64,000 bases of DNA, from the NCBI GenBank assembly GCA_963921795.1, contig OY997639.1, positions 52,845,318 through 52,909,317 of the forward strand, given 5' to 3'. Position 1 is the stretch's first letter. The number at the start of each line of letters is the position of its first letter. The DNA comes from Nannobrachium achirus. Lineage: Eukaryota; Chordata; Actinopteri; Myctophiformes; Myctophidae. Under the pieces are notes generated by a model. That model worked only from the letters and a program-made list of their open reading frames with translations, was not told the DNA's origin and did not search any database. A program made the position numbers and the translations under genes. Positions 43,976-54,720 of this stretch are shown in pieces.

Positions 43976-46900
43976 TGCGGCTTGTGTAAAACTAACTACA
44001 AAGGATTACAGACAAAACTGGTGTTTCTTAATTTTGATTCAATTTGCCACTCATCTTGAGGCACAGTGACATTTCCTAATCATATTACACTACAGCTTCA
44101 TGTGCAACATTTGTGATGGAGGACAAACTTTTATTATTTTCCTCAGTCCCTGCTGCAGCTGTTCCATCTATCTGTTGCTCTGAGTGAAACTATAAGGTTG
44201 ATAAATCTGAACTATTTCTCCCCTTAAAGTGCTAAAGCTTTCGCTCCCTTGCTTTGTTGATGACTAATAAGCGCTACAATAAGAGCATTGATTGATTGTT
44301 GGTTGTTAGAATAACAAACTAGTTTAGTAATGAACAACATACTCCAAAATGTTAAGCTGGCCAGTGATGCTGACATGTATTCTTACAATATTGTTTTCTA
44401 CCGCTAGGGGGAGCCTGTTAACAAGGAGTCTGGCTGACATTGTCAAGAAGGAAGACTTTATACTTGACTCTGAGTACCTCATCACCATGCTGGTTGTTGT
44501 TCCAAAGTGAGTGTTGTTGTCAGTGGTGCATGCAAAGGACCGCCAATTGCAACACCTCGAAGCATGTAAATGCTGAGTAGTAAAATCTTCTGCAATCTTC
44601 CTTTGTGTTTTTAAGGCCAGGATATGGGGACTGGCAGAAAACATATGAAACACTTGCAGAGATGGTGGTGCCCAGATCCACAAAGTAAGTTCCACAAGGG
44701 ATTCAATGAATAAACAATCTGGAAAATGGTTTTGGCAAATATTTCACATCAGTCTATTCATTCAGTGATGCCTCGTTCATACTGTACAGGTTGATACTTA
44801 CTTTTATTTGCGTTGTGTAAGTTGTGTAAGGCAGTGGTTCTCAACCTGTGGGTCGGTCCCCAAATTATTTTGGGGGGTCCCCAGGTGTTTAGCTAAATGT
44901 TAACATTGTTTTCTCACTCAACAGTAAACAGACCAACATACAGTATAAGTGTATACAGGGTATCTAAAGTGACCTTTTTGGTACCTCTGGTCAAACATGA
45001 GTCAAATTGTCAAATATTAGAGGCAGAAATTGTGAAAATAGCAGATCTACATGCTCACAACGCCTCGCAACGCGAGGCGTTGTGAGCATGTAGATCGGCT
45101 ATTTTCACAATGGTATAGATCGAGTCAAACTAAATGTAATTCCAACTCCTACAATTCCAAGTGCTTGTGCAGGGTGGGGGTCCCCAGTTCAAATATGATT
45201 ATTTTGGGGGTCACAGCCAGAAAAGGTTGAGAACCTCTGGTGTAAGGAGTCACCTGTGACCTTTATTGAGAAAATGAAATACACAATTGTCTTTCAAAAT
45301 GAAAAGCTAATCAAATCTATCAGTTAAATCTCTACCAAATGTTATCATTTGCACCAAATTATATTAATTTGATTTACTTTTTAGTCGTTTATTTATCTGG
45401 AATGTTTTTTTTTCTACCCTATAGTATACTATACTCACAATTATTTTAATTCTCAAAACATTTTTTAAGTTCTATTACTGTGTACTAGGGTTCCAGTTAA
45501 TATATTCCTGGTACTAATGGTACAATTAAGACCCACTACTTGAGACCCCAGAAAGAGTAGCTGCTGTGACTGTACAGTAAGCTAATGGGGATCTAATAAA
45601 TACATCAAAAAAACATATTAAAAAAACGTTTATAGATGTTTTATTTTCAATATTTTCTTTGTCATCTAACCTCATCTCTGTTGGCCTGGCTGCAACTAAT
45701 CATTTGAGAGAGATTACCCTTCATTTGTTTGGATCTGTTAGGAGGATACTGAAATATAGGCAACTTTTTGAATGACTAATCAAAGGTGAATGTTACCAGT
45801 AACTACTGGTTATTATCTAGTAATTACCTGGTAATTACTGTACTGTAAAGTAAAGCGTTACCCATAAGGGTAATTGGCTATGCCTATGAATTTGACTGTT
45901 ATGTTTTATCAATAATGCAACTATATTTATGACTATTTTCATCCAGTCTCCTATTTGAGGACAATGATAGTGGACTGTTCAGTGTGACACTCTTCAGAAA
46001 GGCCATTGATGACTTCAGACACAAGGCCAGAGAAAACAAGTAAGAGACACCATGCTCCTTGTTGACCTAATGGAAAACTTAACAACACAACATTGTAGAA
46101 TGTCAATACAATATATCAGAGTTTACATGCATATATAGTATAGTATACTTTACATTATTTTAAAATAATCTATAATAATCCAGCTCCATGGATTTCAGTT
46201 TTATATTGCACATTAGATTATTGTAATATGCACTGGGGCCAAAAAACTAATCAGTGTCTAGTAATGGTGTTTAAAACAGAGGGTGCGTTTGGAAATGTTA
46301 GTTTACACGTTGATGCGTGTGTAACAATAAACCCCAAAAGATCTATCAAGCCGCAAATGGTTTTGCGATCATTTCCTCCATTGTTCTGAAGCTGAGAAGC
46401 GCTCGAGACATGGCCATGAAAACCAACCAATAAAAACACTGCACTGACACACCACACCGCCAAAACCCATCATCTGAGTAGGGTCGTTGAGTGTATGCAC
46501 TCAGCACACCCGGTGCGCAGTGCACTGGATTTCCAAACGACACCGCACTGAGTGCACCGAATAAACGAACGACAACATGGTACACCAGTGCGTTGAGTGC
46601 GCATTTCCGAACGCACCCAGAATAGATGTATTTTCAGATTCTAATAGAAGCTGAACTTTGCTATCTCCATATTATTCCCATTCTCATTTACAGATTCACG
46701 GTGAGAGACTTTCAGTACAATGAAGAGGAGATGAAGGCAGACAAGGAGGAGATGACACGGCTTTCTACAGACAAAAAGAAACAGTTTGTAAGTGTGACAG
46801 GGTTACATTGTGTGAGGGGTATTTAGTTAATCTTTTTATACAGTTTTAGAGGACAGTTAAAGGATTTTTGGCCAGGCATGTTAAGGCTAAGCTAATTGAC

Positions 46901-49900
46901 TATGACTCATCATGGTATAGTACTTGACATTGTATTAAAATCAGCTTGTAGAGACTTGGGTATTGCTACGTTATGGTTGCATTTTAAAGTGAGGATTGGT
47001 TTGAAAAGTCTACCTGAAAATATGCACTGGAGATAATGGCTATGTCTTAACCCTGTAAAGATGTTTAGCCGACTTATTTATTCAGGGATGTTCTGCAACA
47101 TTTGACTGAAGAAAATGTAAATTAGTAGAATCTTAAAATAAATTAATGAAAAATAACAGATCTATGAAGATACAGTAGGCCTATATGGCAAAAGCTGTGA
47201 ATAGATAGTGACATGGCCGTAGTTTGGAATGTTGGAATAAAGAGAGGTTCTTTCTAAATAAATCCTAAATGCATTTCCCATCTTTAGGGACCACTTGTCC
47301 GATGGCTTAAAGTGAACTTCAGTGAGGCCTTCATCGCATGGATCCACATCAAGGCACTAAGGGTCTTTGTGGAGTCTGTTTTAAGGTAATAACATCTTAC
47401 TTTACTTTTCATTGCCCATTCATAGCCTTTATATGATTAATGATGAATCATTTACAGTTAAGGCATTTAGCAGACGCTCTTATCCAGTGACTTAGAAATG
47501 CAAGATCAGATTATACATAAACCCTAGTCAACAACAAGGTAAAAGGTAAAAGAACAACATAGTGCCCCGAGACACTGGGATACCAGGTAAGCATCAAACC
47601 TAGCATCTGTTTAGATGACATGCTAGCTAACAATATTCCTAACATTTGTGGTCATGAAGAAAATACTCAAAACATATCTGCATAGAAAAGGCTAGCATTG
47701 GTGGAAAAAAAAGGCTGACAATATATAATTATACATTTGGCATCTAATGAAGAAATGTGATAAGAAGAGATACAAGGATAGAGGAGTACTAAGGGGTGAG
47801 GTGGAGTCTTCGACGGTTTAAAGGCAGTTCTCCACTGCACCGACTTCAGCCCGACGCAGCGGTGGAAGAAGTCGGAAAGCGTCTGCTGCCGACTGCTGCC
47901 AAAAGACCAAAAGAAGCGACCAGTTTAACCATTTGAGCCTTATTACGGTACATCAGTTATTTTCAATCAATAATCTTGAAAGCAAGCCTAAAAAAGCAAC
48001 TACACTTCAGAAACAAGCCCAAACAAAAGCAACCCACAACTATAAATATTTACAAGCGACTATACAGGAAAACAAGCCCAAAGTCGCTTATAATTATAAG
48101 TAGACCTGGCAACACACTGGCACACAGAGATCAGCGCACACAACAATGTTCTTTTGGCCAACTAGTTTGTGCTTAGTCTGTGCCAACTAAATGCCACAGA
48201 CTGCCAGACTATTTTCTCAGACGACAAGGCGCGGCGTGCGTGCGTGTGGATTGTGCACAATCGTTTTGGATTTACTTACGATGGATATGCTGTGACGAAA
48301 AACAACAAAGCAAGGCAGGGAATGACCAAAGTCAAAAAACAATGTTAGTAGTCATTGAGTTAAACACATACTTAGTTGCCTCTAATAAGAGCAATTGAAA
48401 TGATTGTGTTGGTAGGGATGCATCAGTGCTTTGTGTAGGTTGTTCCTGTAGATAAGGCTGTGACAAGTGGATTGATGTTTTATGCTGTTCCATCAGGTAT
48501 GGTTTACCAGTGAACTTCCAGGCCATGCTCCTGCAACCCACAAAGAAGACCATGAAGAAGCTAAGGGAGGTCTTGAATGACCTGTACAAGCATCTGGACA
48601 GCAGTGCGGCAGCCATCATTGATGTGAGTGTAGCCTAAATACTACAGTATGTGCAATTTGGAAACCGGTGATAACCTATTCCATCCACCACGGCTTGTCA
48701 ACTCAGACGATGTACAGCGGCTGCTCTGTGCAAGCCCTTGTTCACAGGACCTCTACGCTCCTCACGAGCATCAACACATCGTTGTTGGCACACCTGCCTT
48801 GTCACAGCAATGAGGGCGTTGTTTGCATAGTTTGTTATAGGAATTGTAGTCTTGTGTAGCCGGATGATCAGAGCTGTCCGCTTACTGATACGTCTGGCGA
48901 CATCTACATTATTGATTGGGCTAAAACTAATGTTTAGGCCCATACATTGAATTTAGAATTCCCCAGATTCCCCATCAGCAGGATGTCTCTGATCATCTGG
49001 CTTCACAAGACTAAATGCCCGGATTGTAGAATTTAAATTAGATTCAGAGGAGTATTGTAGAGCTGCAATAAGTGATTTCTGACCAGCAGATAGCAGCAAG
49101 ATTGAAACATAGTCAAATTGAACTTCTCCAAACAAGACTTAAAGAGGTGGTGCCTTAGTTATGTACTTTTTTGCATGTGTCTATGGAGTTAACATTACTC
49201 TAATAGACCACCGGGTGGGGTTATAATGTCATATTTGCCTTCCCTGTGTATCTTTGGTTTCTTCCTGAAAGCTGAAAGCCTCGTCTCGAGTCAAAAGGCC
49301 AGATCGAAAAACATTGATTTAACGACATCACAAAATCATCCCCTCCCCTTTTACCATACACCCAACACTGTGGGTGTGGCTAACTTCAGCTGGGTCACCC
49401 ACAGATATAAAAAGCTAGATGCCGCTGCAGTTGATTGGAGCGACCCGTCCAACTTGATAAGCAGAAAAGCGGAAGTGTCGAGGGCAGGCTGCCACCAGCT
49501 GCCACTCAAAAAAAACTACTGGTCAATCACAACGCGTCTTTTCCGGGACTTTTCCATTCAAACCTGCCTCTGATTTGCCTTCCGACCTTCCGTGTCTGTT
49601 ACGCACACAGAAGAAGTGTGAGGCCTAAATAGATGTGTGGTCACTGGTCAACATAGAAGCAACTTAAATCAAAGAACATATACAAAACACCACAACATTA
49701 TGAGTTACAGTACAACACTACAATATCAACAGGACTTTCACAATCTTCATGAGTTCCACTTGAGCATTAGCCTGCTTCCAGACCATAGACCCCGCCCACT
49801 CTCAGAGTGGACTCTTTCTCTGGTCTGGAGCTGAGTACATGAATCGGGATTATTTTCGGCCCGTCCAACTGGGGGGTGGGGGTGGGTCTAACGAATATCC

Positions 49901-51017
49901 AATCCGCGCAGCAGTTGAAACGATTCAAACGAAGTTCACACACAGGCAGGCTGAGAAAGGCACACACACACATGCGTGCGCTCACCAAGCTGTTAATGTT
50001 GATTACATGTTTCTGGTCGCAGTTCTGTGTGGAAGCAGTCACTGGCACAGACAGAGACACACACACAATCACACACACACTCCGCGACCATGCATCGTGT
50101 CCACCATGCGTCTCAATCACCGTGCATCGCGATCACTCGCGCGCGGACGTGCGGCTGCAGCTGCACGCTCGCAAAAAAGTCCCTCCTCCGTAAATCGCTC
50201 AGAATAGGGCACAGTTTCAGACTACTGCGTGAGCTGAGTCTGAGATCAGGCTACTTGAGCATTTCTTGGTTATAAACTAGGAGACTCCAAAGTGGCACAG
50301 AGGGGTGGCAGTCTTTGATATACAGCAAAACTAGTCTGGGATCACTTCACTTTACGGGGTTTGATCCGGTCGGGAGCGGAAACCACTTTACGTCATGTTG
50401 TAGTCTTAGACGGACTACATTTTGGCCGGAACTATCAACCGGATTCAGTTTTAACCCAAAATATTCCCCTGCACCCAAGGATATACTTTTAGGGCCGACC
50501 TAATAAACACCTTGATGAGGCGTAGTTTTGCTTTCGAAAAATTCGTTTGGTATGTGCATCTTTTAATCCAACTCGTAGCGACTGGCAAGACTACGTAGGC
50601 TACTCCAGCATTTTAAAAGGGATTGGGGAAACAAACGGGGGGAACTAAATCAAAGCGACGCCGCTTCTTCTAGTGGTTTCCGCGCTTTAGGCGGAAACCA
50701 AACGGTCTGTTGTGAACGAACACCAGGCTCTCTCCTGGGAGAAAGCCTGGTAGGCGAGGTTACAGCAAAACAATGAGCAGGTGGGTGTACTGTACCTGTA
50801 TACTGCTGTCACCTGTGTTGCTGATCCTCACTAGAATGGAATAACTTTTCAATACATTATAATGAAATTAATTATTATTAATAAATGTCTTTTCTTTTCT
50901 GTTTTCTTTCTTTTCTAGTCGGCGATGGACATCCCAGGCTTAAACCTGAGCCAGCAGGAGTATTATCCTTACGTCTACTACAAGATTGATTGCAACCTGT
51001 TGGATTTCAAAGTTTAA
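40053..51017 (+). CDS. atp6v1c1: V-type proton ATPase subunit C1 (383 aa, 12 coding exons)
   Basis: Subunit C of the V1 sector, the elongated stator subunit that links the peripheral stalks to V0 and governs reversible V1-V0 assembly on endosomes, lysosomes and the vacuolar system. Exons: 40053-40184, 40768-40835, 42106-42191, 42632-42726, 43558-43649, 44408-44506, 44616-44684, 45947-46039, 46694-46787, 47288-47385, 48497-48623 and 50919-51017. Together they make 1152 bases with every intron phase consistent. Motifs of the family are [70 protein letters not shown] and [20 protein letters not shown]. Length is 383 against 382 in human; the extra residue is a final valine (DFKV-stop). Exon 2 of the transcript begins at 40035 with 18 bases of leader before the ATG. 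The gene is divergent from azin1. C1 rather than C2 is indicated by near-identity to the ubiquitous isoform and by the linkage group. Confidence 0.97.
41869..41974. repeat. (TG)n, (CGTGTG)n and poly-G in an atp6v1c1 intron
   Basis: A TG run passes into CGTGTG units and a 16-base G run, about 130 bases before the exon at 42106. Confidence 0.97.
42361..42389. repeat. Half copy of the GATCGGCTATTTTC hairpin repeat
   Basis: GTGAGCTTGTGGATCGGCTATTTTC is the right arm of the hairpin family seen complete at 45029-45110 and degenerate at 39280-39331. Confidence 0.6.
43862..43973. repeat. (TG)n microsatellite with CGTGTG interruption
   Basis: TG units with four GTGCGT variants in the middle; atp6v1c1 intron. 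Confidence 0.98.
44832..45239. mobile_element. hAT-Charlie element with perfect 8-bp TSD in an atp6v1c1 intron
   Basis: Ends CAGTGGTTCTCAACCT and AGGTTGAGAACCTCTG. GTGTAAGG at 44824-44831 and 45240-45247. Subterminal GGGGGTCCCCA / TGGGGGTCCCC blocks. Contains the hairpin at 45029-45110. Confidence 0.9.
45029..45110. repeat. 82-bp hairpin inside the hAT element
   Basis: The left arm ATTGTGAAAATAGCAGATCT... and the right arm ...GGCTATTTTCACAAT pair over about 39 bases with one mismatch (GATCT versus GATCG) and a 3-base loop flanked by GCCTCGC/GCGAGGC. Confidence 0.85.
46279..46618. mobile_element. hAT-like MITE with GGGTGCGTT termini
   Basis: GGGTGCGTTTGGAAATG at the left and CATTTCCGAACGCACCC at the right are inverted repeats. 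Internal GAGTGCAC repeats follow. The flanks do not show a clean TSD. Atp6v1c1 intron. Confidence 0.6.
47455..47815 (-). mobile_element. L2-type LINE 3'UTR fragment
   Basis: TTAAGGCATTTAGCAGACGC at the left and GGTGAGGTGGAGTCTTCGACGG at the right correspond to the 3'UTR of the L2 fragment at 530-800 (GTTTAGGCATTTAGCAGACGC, GGTTTAGGTGGAGTCTGAAG). No ORF part is left. Confidence 0.55.
48640..50310. other. Last atp6v1c1 intron, left part
   Basis: No exon supported. A small palindrome lies around TCCAGACCATAGACC and GGTCTGGAG (49777-49830). GC-rich and CA-rich sequence follows at 49900-50200. Confidence 0.4.
50331..50765. repeat. Dispersed repeat, copy B (about 430 bp)
   Basis: Colinear with 25685-26105: CCGGTCGGGAGCGGAAAC, GACGGACTACA, CAGTTTTAACCCAAAA, GCGACTGGCAAGA and GCCGCTTCTTCT. 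A short hairpin (GGTTTCCGCGC...GGCGGAAACC) is present near its right end. Confidence 0.7.
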
Positions 51018-51635
51018 TACCTTCACAATTTTGTGATTATGTTGAGTGTCGATTAACTTGTGTTTTCCCTGTGAAATGTTCTCTCTCCTCATTTGTGGTG
51101 TTCCCCCCCACTCCACTTGTCAGGTCTGGCTCCTCAGATCTGCATGCTCATTCCTTCTGGTGCACATAAACAATAATCTGCCACTTTGACAAACAGGACA
51201 CAGGACAAGGCACAGCAATTACATTCATGATGTTAATTACTTTGATGTTATTTTTTGTTTACAGTTATTGAAAAATAATAACATCTCCAAAAAGTATTAA
51301 CTTTTACTATGACCTGAATTGAATTCTGAAACCTTATCAATTTGGATTTACTTTGTTTTGAAAATTGTATTTATAGTCATTCTGCGTATGTGATTGTGCA
51401 CATTGATAGCTACATCTTCCATAATGGTTTAACGGTACATCTGGTTGTTTTGCCCACACCAACCACATCTGGTATGTGTTTTCTGGGGTAGTGTTTTGCC
51501 ATGGGAGACATTGTGTAACAAAGATACAAAATGTTTGTGTGAATGTGTTGTTACTTGTTTCATGTTGTGAATATTTTATGTCAAAAAGAGAGATCTATCT
51601 GTATGAGTATTGTATAAATGTCATTGATTGACCAA

Positions 51636-51641
51636 AATAAA
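51636..51641 (+). terminator. atp6v1c1: Candidate atp6v1c1 polyadenylation signal AATAAA
   Basis: AATAAA about 620 bases after the stop codon. The sequence between is AT-rich and unique-looking, as expected for a 3'UTR, and T/GT-rich sequence follows. Confidence 0.5.
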
Positions 51642-51649
51642 TAGATGAT

Positions 51650-52490
51650 TATCATGTTTCCCTCTCCAATTCCATGTAAATGTCATCTTTATTTTCATGT
51701 CATTAAGTGTTATCTTCTGTGTTGCCTAATTTTGTGTTTGTATACATGACACACTACTACATGTGATATTCTCGTGATAGCGGGAAATGGAGAAAAAATA
51801 GGGCAGGGGGCTGTGTTTGTAACAGAGAAAATGATCCACAATCAGGCCTCATGATGAGTCATGGCCACTTGAAAAGCCGGGGGGGTTTCAAAGAAAGTTC
51901 CTTTGCATGGAATCCACATTGCTCCAAGGAAAATACTTCCATTTCAACACCCTGTTGACTACATCACAACAGCAGAGGGCATAACACAACCAGAGTTCAA
52001 ATCGTACAACTCTGGGCTTCAGCCAATAGGTTCAAATGGGTAGTAAATGAATGCTGCAAATGGTTCAGCGCACCTCAGCACAAACTATTTGTCATTAGGT
52101 GAATAATGTAATGACCAATAGTTTGTCCAATTTGAAATCCATGACCAATTCAATACCAATCTATTTTAGATTGGTCATGGATTCCCAGGGATAATAATGT
52201 ACTTGCCTTAATTGGCACTTAATTAAAACGCCACTGAAACTTGGTAACCCTTCTTTACTGCCCCTGTCCATTGTCCGAATATATATTCTCTCAATCTGGG
52301 GGCGTTCCTTTGAATTTGCTCTGAATGTGTCTTGAGAGATTAGCATTTTTCTTTAATTATTATTATTATTATTATTATATATCCCGTATTACCAATTTAA
52401 CAATCATTGACAACATCTGCTAGGGCCATTATCTTTAATCTATGCCTTAACACCTGTGACCGTCATACAATGGTAAAAATCAAGACTGTA
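51650..52490. other. Intergenic DNA between atp6v1c1 and spire1
   Basis: No gene or clear repeat. ATTATT simple repeats near 52360. A short palindrome-like pair (ATTTGAAATCCATGACCAAT / ATTGGTCATGGAT) lies at about 52128-52182. Confidence 0.4.
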
Positions 52491-52499
52491 AAATATTAT

Positions 52500-52832
52500 T
52501 GGAATGCTAAAGAGAGAGAAGGGGCGGGGGGGGGGTCATGTGATGACGAGTGTGGTTGCTCGGCTGGAAGCTGACAGGCTTTCAGACCATGAAAATAGAG
52601 TCATATGACGGGGGTACCAAAGGAAAACACTGCAAGGCATCGGACGGGGGAAATGAAATAATCATTGGTCGTTGTGTGGTGGTGCTGTGGCAGCTGCTTG
52701 CTGCTGCTGCTGAGCGAGAGCGAGAGAGAGGGAAGAGGAGAGGAGGACAGAGCATCAATGTGCCCAGGTTGCCATAACGGCCTGGAGTTCCTCTCGTCGT
52801 CGCCGGGCCTCCTCTGTTGATATAATGAAAGG
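52500..52832 (+). promoter_or_regulatory. spire1: Probable spire1 promoter/5'UTR region
   Basis: A GC-rich stretch between the AT-rich atp6v1c1 downstream region and the spire1 ATG, with GGGGCGGGG at about 52522, CTG repeats near 52700 and a GA-rich leader. The start site is not determinable. Confidence 0.4.
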
Positions 52833-54520
52833 ATGGCGAAACAGCGAGACGCGGCCGACGGAGAGCTGATAGAGGCTGCGGTCCATGAAGACGACGAGGA
52901 GCAGCATCATAGCGGGTTGGCAAAAATGGGTGGAACGGAGGCGGAGGACCTCTCGTTGGAGGAGATACTGAAGCTTTACAGCCAGCCGATCAACGAGGAG
53001 CAGGCTTGGGCTGTGTGCTACCAGTGCTGCAGGGCGCTCGCAAAGGAGCACCGGAGAAGGAATTCCAGCGCCGCAGCATCAGCGGCGGATCATGCGAGGA
53101 GGATAGAAGGACCAGGGGACGTGCGGATCCACAAAGACGGTTCTGTTAGTGTACAATATCAGGGCTTTGCAGGTAAAAACTATTATGTAATACATTTCTA
53201 CACACATCTAGGTCAGATGTGTGCTGGATTTCAAAGTGATTGTAGGCTATTTGATATTGATCAAGTGTTTGTCTATTTGGGACATTTGATGTTAAACGAC
53301 AGCACACGTGGAGGCTTGCTGTATTATTAGGCAGTCAATTGCCATTGTCTATTATCTTAATTAACACCTCATATTTTGCAACATGAATAGCCTATGATGA
53401 TTGTCAGTGGTAGGCTACTGTAAATGCGTTTATAATGTATAGGGGCAGGCTACTCCAAGTCATATTTATAGCCTCGCCATGTGTGGATAATTAATTGCTT
53501 GATTGATTGATTGATTGATTGATTGAAGGCTTTATTAGAAGTTTGCATAGGAAAAGGTACAGTTTCATGACGGTACAGTTCACTGGTACAAGGTCTACTA
53601 AAAGGAGATCCTGAAAAGACTAAGCTTATTTCAACAGGAAACCATTAAAGTATCTCATATAACATTGAATGACAGACGAATAGAACACAGTACTATGCAG
53701 TAGATATGTAAATAAAAGAAAATGAGAGAGGAAAAAAAAAGAGAAAACAGTAAGTCTAAACAAACAGTAAGTAGGCCTATATACAAAGAAGGGGCAGGGG
53801 AAATTTAGTCACCCAGAGGCGGCACAGCAGTTAAGGTTACAGGACAGTAAGAAAAAAGAAAAAGGACTGTTGTGTACAGCCGAGCGACAAAAACAAACAA
53901 GAAAGAAGAAACAACAATACAGGAGAATCAACCATACAGAGCAATTAACAATTAGTTAATTATATATATATATATATATATAGTGTCGAGAACAGTTTGA
54001 AAAAGAAAAAGACACAACACAACAAAAGAATAGTAGTGCTTAACGTTTCTATAATGGATTGCAATTTTAAGTGACTTTTCTAAGCATATTGCAAACTCAA
54101 AGAACTTACAATGGTCCATTCATCCAAACATTAGGAACTACTTATCAACACGGTGCCAAAAATATATATACACACAAATATACAGTAGGTCTATACATAG
54201 GCGTCTGCACCAAGACATTTGACATTTAGCTGACCAGCCCACTTCCACTGGCCAAGGCTTTGCTACCTAAACAAAGGAATGATTTATCTTCTACCCAGAC
54301 CCCCATGAAACTCTCACCATGCACGGCCTGAGAGGCATCAACTACTAGCCTAATTTATATCCCAGTGACTGTTAGCTGTTACCTACAGTAGGCCTGGCCT
54401 ATAGCTATATCTCACATTATTTCAGATTAGAGCATTCATTACATTATTTTTATTTGTTTTAATTCAAGACTTGAAGTCTGATTCAAGCCTGAATTTCAAG
54501 CTCTGGTGATCAGACTATCA

Positions 54521-54618
<98 letters not shown>

Positions 54619-54630
54619 TGAGAGAGAGAG

Positions 54631-54720
<90 letters not shown>

